Part shown: positions 42,671 to 47,513 of the stretch, piece by piece
How positions within the stretch are numbered: the stretch's first letter is position 1
Layout: every line of letters starts with the position of its first letter
Assembly (NCBI GenBank): GCA_947588955.1
Contig: CANPYX010000018.1
Location: 1 to 47,513, forward strand
DNA: 47,513 bases
Direction of reading: 5' to 3'
Origin: an uncultured Oscillospiraceae bacterium
Lineage (GTDB): Bacteria; Bacillota; Clostridia; Oscillospirales; Oscillospiraceae
The notes under the pieces: generated by a model
The model's input: only the letters and a program-made list of their open reading frames with translations
Databases searched by the model: none
What the model was told of the DNA's origin: nothing
Program-made: the position numbers and the translations under genes

Positions 42671-43945
42671 ATGAAATACTATCTGGCAATTGACATCGGC
42701 GCGTCCTCGGGCCGGCATCTTGTGGGCTGGCAGGAGGACGGGGAGCTTAAAACGCGCGAGGTTTTCCGCTTCCCCAACGGGGTAAAGGAGGACAAGGGGC
42801 ACCTTATCTGGGACATGCCCGCCCTCGCCGGGTACGTCCGGGAGGGCATTGACAGGGCCGTGGCGGAATTCGGCACAATCGAGAGCTTCGCCATCGATAC
42901 CTGGGGCGTGGATTACGTGCTTTTCCGCGGGGAGGAGCCGGTGCTGCCCTGCATAGCCTACCGGGACAGCCGCACGGAGAGGATAATCGACGAGGTACAT
43001 TCCGTCGTTCCGTTTTCGGAGCTGTACGCCCACACGGGCTGTCAGTTCCAGCCCTTCAACACCGTTTATCAGCTCTACGAGGACAAGGTAAGCGGCAGGC
43101 TGGAGGGCGTGACGGGGCTTTTGATGGTGCCGGAGTACCTGATGTGGACCCTCACGGGAGTGAAGGCGAGGGAGTACACCAACGCCACCACACAGGGGCT
43201 CATAAACGCCGAAACGGGCAGGTTTGACCTGGAAATAACGGACAGGCTGGGGCTTCCCAGGTGCCTTTTCCCGGAGCTCACGGTGCCCGGAACGGTCATC
43301 GGAGAATACAAGGGGATAAAGGCTGTGGTCTGCGCCACCCACGACACGGGGAGCGCGGTGGAGGGCATACCCATGGAGGGCAGCGAGCCCTACATATCCT
43401 CCGGCACCTGGTCGCTCCTGGGCGTCAAGACGCCGAAGCCCATAACGGACGCGGGGAGCATGGCGGCCAACTACTCCAACGAGGGCGGAGTGGGGTATAA
43501 CCGCTACCAGAAGAACATCATGGGCATGTGGCTCATAAACCGCCTGCGCGCGGAGCTGTGCCCGGACACGGACTTCGGGACAATAACCCACATGGCGGAG
43601 GAGAGCCGGAACACCGCAACGGTGGACGCGGCGGCGCAGGCATTTCTGGCGCCGGAGAGCATGGTGAGGGCCTTTGACGAGGCGACGGGAGGGGCGCTCC
43701 ACACCCCCGGAGACTATTTCAACTGCGCCGTGAGGAGCCTTGCGCTGGGGTACAAAAAGGCCCTGGAGGAGCTGGAGGCAAACACGGGCAGGAGATATAC
43801 GAAGCTCTACATAGTGGGCGGCGGGGCGAAAAACGGTTATCTCAACGCTTTGACCCAGGAGCTTTCCGGCAAGGAGGTCGTCGCACTGCCCATCGAGGCC
43901 ACGGCTATAGGGAACCTGAGAGTGCAGATGAGGGCAAAGGGATAA
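42671..43945 (+). CDS. rhaB: Rhamnulokinase
   Basis: A 424-residue FGGY-family kinase phosphorylating L-rhamnulose to rhamnulose-1-phosphate. N-terminal nucleotide motif AIDIGASSGRHLVGW is at residues 6-20; IDTWGVDYVL, GCQFQPFNTVYQL, THDTGSAVEG, ISSGTWSLLG and YIVGGGAKNGYLNALTQ are typical of RhaB. The protein stops at GNLRVQMRAKG, right after the ATAIGN motif. Family members usually continue for ~40 more residues (489 in E. coli), so the C-terminal helices are missing; no frameshifted continuation is visible in the 45 nt that follow. GGGGTGG precedes the ATG. It is the first gene of the rhamnose operon. Confidence 0.92.
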   Translation: MKYYLAIDIGASSGRHLVGWQEDGELKTREVFRFPNGVKEDKGHLIWDMPALAGYVREGIDRAVAEFGTIESFAIDTWGVDYVLFRGEEPVLPCIAYRDSRTERIIDEVHSVVPFSELYAHTGCQFQPFNTVYQLYEDKVSGRLEGVTGLLMVPEYLMWTLTGVKAREYTNATTQGLINAETGRFDLEITDRLGLPRCLFPELTVPGTVIGEYKGIKAVVCATHDTGSAVEGIPMEGSEPYISSGTWSLLGVKTPKPITDAGSMAANYSNEGGVGYNRYQKNIMGMWLINRLRAELCPDTDFGTITHMAEESRNTATVDAAAQAFLAPESMVRAFDEATGGALHTPGDYFNCAVRSLALGYKKALEELEANTGRRYTKLYIVGGGAKNGYLNALTQELSGKEVVALPIEATAIGNLRVQMRAKG

Positions 43946-43990
43946 TTTTGCTAAAAAATTTATGATAAATTTTAATGGAGGAGGTCAAAT

Positions 43991-45247
43991 ATGAGTTATC
44001 AGGAAGCAAAGGAAAAGTACGCAAGGCTGGGAGTTGACGTTGAGGCGGCTATGGCGAAGCTGCGCACGGTGCCTGTGTCGCTCCACTGCTGGCAGGGGGA
44101 CGACGTGCGCGGGTTTGACACCGACCCCTCAAAGCCCCTGACCGGCGGCATCCAGACAACCGGCAACTACCCTGGCCGCGCGAGAACGCCGGAGGAGCTG
44201 ATGGCGGACATTGACGAGGTTTTGAAGCTCATTCCCGGCAAGGTGAAGATGAATCTTCACGCAAGCTACGCCATATTTGAGCCCGGCGAGTGGGCGGACA
44301 GGGACAAGCTGGAGCCCAGGCACTTCAAGAAGTGGGTGGACTTCTGCAAGGCGAGGGGCCTGGGGTGCGATTTCAACCCCACCTTCTTCTCCCACCCCAA
44401 GTGCGACCCGCTGACGCTCTCCTCCCCCAATGAGGAGACGCGCCGCTTCTGGATCGACCACGGCAAGGCCTGCATACGCATAAGCCAATACCTGGCGGAG
44501 GAGCTGGGGGAGACGTGCGTTATGAACATCTGGACCGGCGACGGCTTCAAGGATGTGCCCGCCGACAGGATGGGTCCCCGCGTGAGGTACAGAGAGGCAA
44601 TTGACGAGATACTTTCCGAGCCCTACGACTTTGACAAGGTCAAGCCCTGTGTGGAGTCAAAGGTGTTTGGCATAGGCGTGGAGGCGTACACCGTGGGGAG
44701 CGCGGAGTTCGCCCTGAGCTACGCCGCAGCCAACCGCGACAAGTGCATACCCCTCATGGACAACGGCCACTACCACCCCACCGAGGTGGTTTCCGACAAG
44801 ATACCGGCGCTTCTGGCGTTCTTCCCGGAGATCGCGCTCCACGTGACGCGGCCCATCCGCTGGGACTCCGACCACGTGGTGCTCTATGACGACGAGACGC
44901 GGGAGATCGCCAGGGAGATAGTCCGCTGCGGCGGGCTTGAGGGCAGCGTGAAGATAGCTCTTGACTACTTTGACGCATCCATCAACCGCATCTCCGCCTG
45001 GACCACGGGCTTCAGGAACCTCCAGAAGGCGCTGCTCTTTGCCCTTCTCCAGCCCAACGACACCCTGAAGAAGCTCCAGGACGAGGGGGATTGGACCACA
45101 CTTATGGTCATGCAGGAGGAGCTGAAGACCGCGCCCTTTGGGGACGTGTGGGACGAGTACTGCCACAGGGAGGGCAAGCCCCTGGACGGCGAGTGGCTGC
45201 CGCAGGTGAAGGAATACGAAGCACAGGTGCTTTCAAAGAGAGTGTAA
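43991..45247 (+). CDS. rhaA: L-rhamnose isomerase
   Basis: A 418-residue TIM-barrel isomerase converting L-rhamnose to L-rhamnulose. Its length matches E. coli RhaA (419). Hallmarks are SLHCWQGDDVRGF, GGIQTTGNYPG, NLHASYA, metal-site blocks GVEAYTVGS, LMDNGHYHPTEVVSDK and HVTRPIRWDSDHVV, and the C-terminal WTTGFRNLQKALLFALL. The ATG is preceded by GGAGGAGGT. It lies 45 nt downstream of rhaB across an AT-rich gap, and 13 nt before rhaD. It acts in the cytosol with RhaM supplying the preferred anomer. Confidence 0.97.
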   Translation: MSYQEAKEKYARLGVDVEAAMAKLRTVPVSLHCWQGDDVRGFDTDPSKPLTGGIQTTGNYPGRARTPEELMADIDEVLKLIPGKVKMNLHASYAIFEPGEWADRDKLEPRHFKKWVDFCKARGLGCDFNPTFFSHPKCDPLTLSSPNEETRRFWIDHGKACIRISQYLAEELGETCVMNIWTGDGFKDVPADRMGPRVRYREAIDEILSEPYDFDKVKPCVESKVFGIGVEAYTVGSAEFALSYAAANRDKCIPLMDNGHYHPTEVVSDKIPALLAFFPEIALHVTRPIRWDSDHVVLYDDETREIAREIVRCGGLEGSVKIALDYFDASINRISAWTTGFRNLQKALLFALLQPNDTLKKLQDEGDWTTLMVMQEELKTAPFGDVWDEYCHREGKPLDGEWLPQVKEYEAQVLSKRV

Positions 45248-45260
45248 GGAGGAAATCAAA

Positions 45261-46187
45261 ATGGCACTGAAGGACATAAATCTCAATGACATAAAGGACA
45301 CCGCCAAGGACGTATACGGCAGGGTCAGCGAGGCTGTGGGTGAGACCGTGGAGAGGCTCAAGAGGAAGGACATCCTCACCGCCCCCTTCATGGTGGAGAT
45401 GATACGCACCGCATCCAACATGTACGACCACGGCTGGGACGAGCGCAACGGCGGCAACATCAGCCTTATGGTTGACGAGGCGGAGCTGACGGACTATCTG
45501 GACCTCAACCAGGTTATCCGCGAGATACCCACCGGCTTTGACGCACCCACACTGGACGGCAGGTACTTCCTGGTCACCGGCACCGGCAAGTATTTCAAGA
45601 ACGTGAAGTACGCGCCCGACGTGAATCTGGGGCTTATACGCATAAAGGATTCCGGGCGTACCGCCGAGCTCCTTTGGGGCTACACCGACGGGGGCAAATT
45701 CACCTCCGAGCTGCCGGCGCACCTTATGAGCCACGCCGCGCGCCTTGAGGTGAACCCCGAAAACCGCGTGGTCATGCACTGCCACCCCGGTAACCTGCTG
45801 GCCATGACCTACGTCCACACTCTGGACGAGAAGGCCTTCACCCGCACCCTCTGGCAGATGTGCACCGAGTGCATAGTGGTGTTCCCTGAGGGCGTGAACG
45901 TGCTGCCCTGGATGCTCTGCGGCACCAACACCATCGGCGAGGCTACGGCGGAGAAGATGAAGACGGCGCGTCTTGTGGTCTGGTCACAGCACGGCATTTA
46001 CGGCGCGGGCAAGGATCTGGACGAGACCTTCGGGCTCATCGAGACAGCCGAGAAGGCCGCGGAGATATACATGAAGATAGCCCACCTGCCGCTTCTCAAC
46101 ACCATCACCGACGATGAGATGTGGCTCCTGTGCGACAGGTTCGAGCTGACGCCCAGGGAGGGGTACCTCAGTCCGAGAAAAGCGTAA
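45261..46187 (+). CDS. rhaD: Rhamnulose-1-phosphate aldolase with N-terminal extension
   Basis: A 308-residue class II (zinc) aldolase splitting rhamnulose-1-phosphate into dihydroxyacetone phosphate and L-lactaldehyde. Zinc ligands lie in VMHCHPGNLLAMTYV and WSQHGIYGAG; GWDERNGGNIS, TSELPAHLMSH and LDETFGLIETAEKAA are conserved. The core starts around residue 37 (DILTAPFMVEM); E. coli RhaD has 274 residues and starts there. The extra ~35 residues are an amphipathic helix with hydrophobic residues at 8, 11, 15, 18, 22, 26 and 33. AAGGAGG precedes ATG 45261. Such extensions can be targeting peptides, but no microcompartment gene is visible here. Confidence 0.95.
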   Translation: MALKDINLNDIKDTAKDVYGRVSEAVGETVERLKRKDILTAPFMVEMIRTASNMYDHGWDERNGGNISLMVDEAELTDYLDLNQVIREIPTGFDAPTLDGRYFLVTGTGKYFKNVKYAPDVNLGLIRIKDSGRTAELLWGYTDGGKFTSELPAHLMSHAARLEVNPENRVVMHCHPGNLLAMTYVHTLDEKAFTRTLWQMCTECIVVFPEGVNVLPWMLCGTNTIGEATAEKMKTARLVVWSQHGIYGAGKDLDETFGLIETAEKAAEIYMKIAHLPLLNTITDDEMWLLCDRFELTPREGYLSPRKA

Positions 46188-46193
46188 ACTAAA

Positions 46194-46221
46194 TTGGCAG
46201 TCATTTTAAATTTATTATAAT
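46194..46221 (+). promoter_or_regulatory. Internal promoter for fucO
   Basis: TTGGCA (46194-46199) and TATAAT (46216-46221), 16-nt spacer, directly between rhaD and fucO. This would allow fucO expression beyond that of rhaBAD. The -10 overlaps the beginning of the AAGGAGTG ribosome region, so the leader is very short. Confidence 0.5.
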
Positions 46222-46239
46222 ATAAGGAGTGTATTCATT

Positions 46240-47388
46240 ATGGCTTCACGTATCGTCCTCAACACCATTTCCTATCACGGGCACGGCGCGATCGAAAACA
46301 TTGTCCCAGAGCTCACTGCCCGCGGGTACAAAAAGGCGTTTGTCGCCACCGACCCCGACCTTCTCAAGTTCGGCGTCACCGGCAAGGTCACCGCGCTTCT
46401 TGACGCGGCGGGCTTCCCCTACGAGGTATATTCCGACATCAAGGCAAACCCCACCATCGAGAACGTCCAGCACGGCGTAAAGTCCTTCAAGGAGTCCGGC
46501 GCGGACTGCATCGTGGCGGTGGGCGGCGGCTCCGCCATGGACACCGCCAAGGCCATCGGCATAATCGCCGAGAACCCGGAGTTTGCCGACGTCCGCTCCC
46601 TTGAGGGCGTGGCCCCCACCAAGAAGCACGCCACCTTCACCATCGCGGTGCCCACCACCGCCGGTACCGCCGCCGAGGTCACCATAAACTACGTTATCAC
46701 CGACGTGGAGAAGAAGCGCAAGTTCGTCTGCGTGGACGTGAACGACATCCCCGAGATCGCCGTTGTGGACCCGGATATGATGTCCACCATGCCCAAGGGC
46801 CTCACCGCCGCCACCGGTATGGATGCTCTGACACACGCCATCGAGGGCTACATCACCGCCGGTCACTGCGCCATCTCTGATATGTTCCATCTTGAGGCCA
46901 TCAGGCTCATCTCCGCGAACCTCCGCGCCGCCGTCCAGAACGACCCGGACGGGCGCGAGGGCATGGCGCTGGGCCAGTATATCGCCGGCATGGGCTTCTC
47001 CAACGTGGGCCTGGGCATAGTCCACTCCATGGCGCACGGGCTCTCCGCCCTCTATGACACGCCCCACGGCGTTGCCTGCGCCATCATCCTCCCCACGGGG
47101 CTTGAGTACAATGCGCCTGTCGCCGGTAAGCGCTACCGCGCCATCGGCAGGGCGATGTGCGTGCCGGGGATCGACTCCATGACCGACGAGGAGGCGGCTG
47201 ACGCCACCATCGCCGCCGTGAAGAAGCTCTCCGCCGACGTGGGCATTCCCGCCGACCTCAAGGGGATTTTGAAGGCGGAGGACGTCCAGTTCCTCGCCGA
47301 GTCCGCCTACGCCGACGCCTGCCGCCCCGGCAACCCCAGGGAGACCAGCGTTGAGGAGATCGTTGAGCTCTATAAGGGGCTTATGTAA
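46240..47388 (+). CDS. fucO: Lactaldehyde reductase (1,2-propanediol oxidoreductase)
   Basis: A 382-residue iron-dependent group III alcohol dehydrogenase reducing L-lactaldehyde to (S)-1,2-propanediol with NADH, the anaerobic outlet of rhamnose and fucose use. The NAD motif GGGSAMDTAK starts at residue 95. Iron ligands D195, H199, H262 and H276 match E. coli FucO shifted by one, and long stretches such as ADVRSLEG and AEVTINYVITD are the same. AAGGAGTG precedes the ATG. It follows rhaD by 52 nt, with its own promoter, and ends in two strong terminators. Confidence 0.95.
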   Translation: MASRIVLNTISYHGHGAIENIVPELTARGYKKAFVATDPDLLKFGVTGKVTALLDAAGFPYEVYSDIKANPTIENVQHGVKSFKESGADCIVAVGGGSAMDTAKAIGIIAENPEFADVRSLEGVAPTKKHATFTIAVPTTAGTAAEVTINYVITDVEKKRKFVCVDVNDIPEIAVVDPDMMSTMPKGLTAATGMDALTHAIEGYITAGHCAISDMFHLEAIRLISANLRAAVQNDPDGREGMALGQYIAGMGFSNVGLGIVHSMAHGLSALYDTPHGVACAIILPTGLEYNAPVAGKRYRAIGRAMCVPGIDSMTDEEAADATIAAVKKLSADVGIPADLKGILKAEDVQFLAESAYADACRPGNPRETSVEEIVELYKGLM

Positions 47389-47390
47389 GC

Positions 47391-47423
47391 TTGTCAAAAA
47401 AGGGCTGTGCCCTTTTTTGACAA
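47391..47423 (+). terminator. fucO terminator (hairpin D-like)
   Basis: A 15-bp perfect stem (47391-47405 with 47409-47423) with a TGT loop starts 3 nt after the fucO stop and has a six-T run inside the 3' arm. Confidence 0.75.
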
Positions 47424-47460
47424 ATGGGAACGTGCGAAAAGGGGCTGTGAAAAAAGCCCC
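47391..47460 (+). repeat. Partial copy of the 3' element joined to another repeat
   Basis: After the D-like hairpin comes GGGAACGTGCGAAAA (47426-47440), nearly the conserved spacer of R1-R3. Hairpins C, B and A are absent. Instead GGGGCT/AGCCCC (47441-47446 with 47455-47460) follows, and the 19-mer at 47437-47455 is also present on the minus strand at 77-59. Confidence 0.6.
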
Positions 47461-47470
47461 ATAAAAAGGG

Positions 47471-47513
47471 AAGAGAGTTACCAAGGAACCCCCTGGTAAC
47501 TCTCTTCTTTTTT
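47471..47513 (+). terminator. Second strong intrinsic terminator
   Basis: A 13-bp perfect stem (47471-47483 with 47494-47506) with a 10-nt loop is followed by a C and seven T residues to the window end. Confidence 0.8.

Overview
The window looks like a chromosomal segment from a GC-rich, Gram-positive anaerobe, most probably a gut member of the class Clostridia (Oscillospirales-like). This is inferred from AGGAGG-type ribosome sites, a lipobox solute-binding protein without its own ATPase, an ECF-type S component, DUF624 (YesL-type) and DUF6171-type proteins, and the high-GC third-position codon choice. No rRNA, tRNA, CRISPR array, transposase or phage gene was seen.

Layout. 1-4.2 kb holds housekeeping genes: an AT-richer papain-like orphan, an S24-like protein, a KtrA/KtrB-type potassium uptake pair and a ferritin. 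4.2-7.6 kb (minus) holds a DUF4430 lipoprotein-like gene, an ECF S component and a GH2 enzyme. 8.0-10.2 kb (minus) is a histidine kinase/response regulator pair. 10.4-17.5 kb (plus) is a three-gene beta-galactosidase-type operon (GH2, GH2, GH35). 17.7-35.1 kb (minus) is a long block. It starts with an ABC importer (two permeases and a binding protein) and continues with a membrane protein, a GH106-like enzyme, a PL11-CE12 fusion, a polysaccharide deacetylase, a CE12 esterase, GH112, GH51, a small Cys-rich protein, RhaM and GH105. 35.5-41.5 kb (plus) carries an AraC regulator, a YesL-like protein, a one-helix membrane protein, a GH115-like enzyme and a GH28 enzyme. 41.6-47.4 kb has a second AraC regulator divergent from rhaB-rhaA-rhaD-fucO.

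How it fits together. The gene set reads as a complete route for rhamnogalacturonan-I (pectin 'hairy region') fragments. Oligosaccharides enter through the ABC importer. Acetyl groups are removed by CE12 and possibly the deacetylase. The backbone is cut by PL11, GH28 and GH105, and rhamnose is released by a GH106-like enzyme. Galactan and arabinan branches are removed by GH2, GH35, GH112 and GH51. L-rhamnose is then mutarotated, isomerised, phosphorylated and split, and lactaldehyde is reduced to 1,2-propanediol. None of the enzymes shows a signal peptide, so the processing appears to be cytoplasmic.

The most unusual non-coding feature is a roughly 180-bp, four-hairpin element present three times, with a partial fourth copy. 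It always lies 3' of a gene in the same transcriptional orientation, and one hairpin varies between copies with matching changes in both arms. Other points of interest are a consensus promoter that points into antisense DNA, several multi-hairpin leaders, the PL11-CE12 fusion, an extended RhaD and a shortened RhaB.
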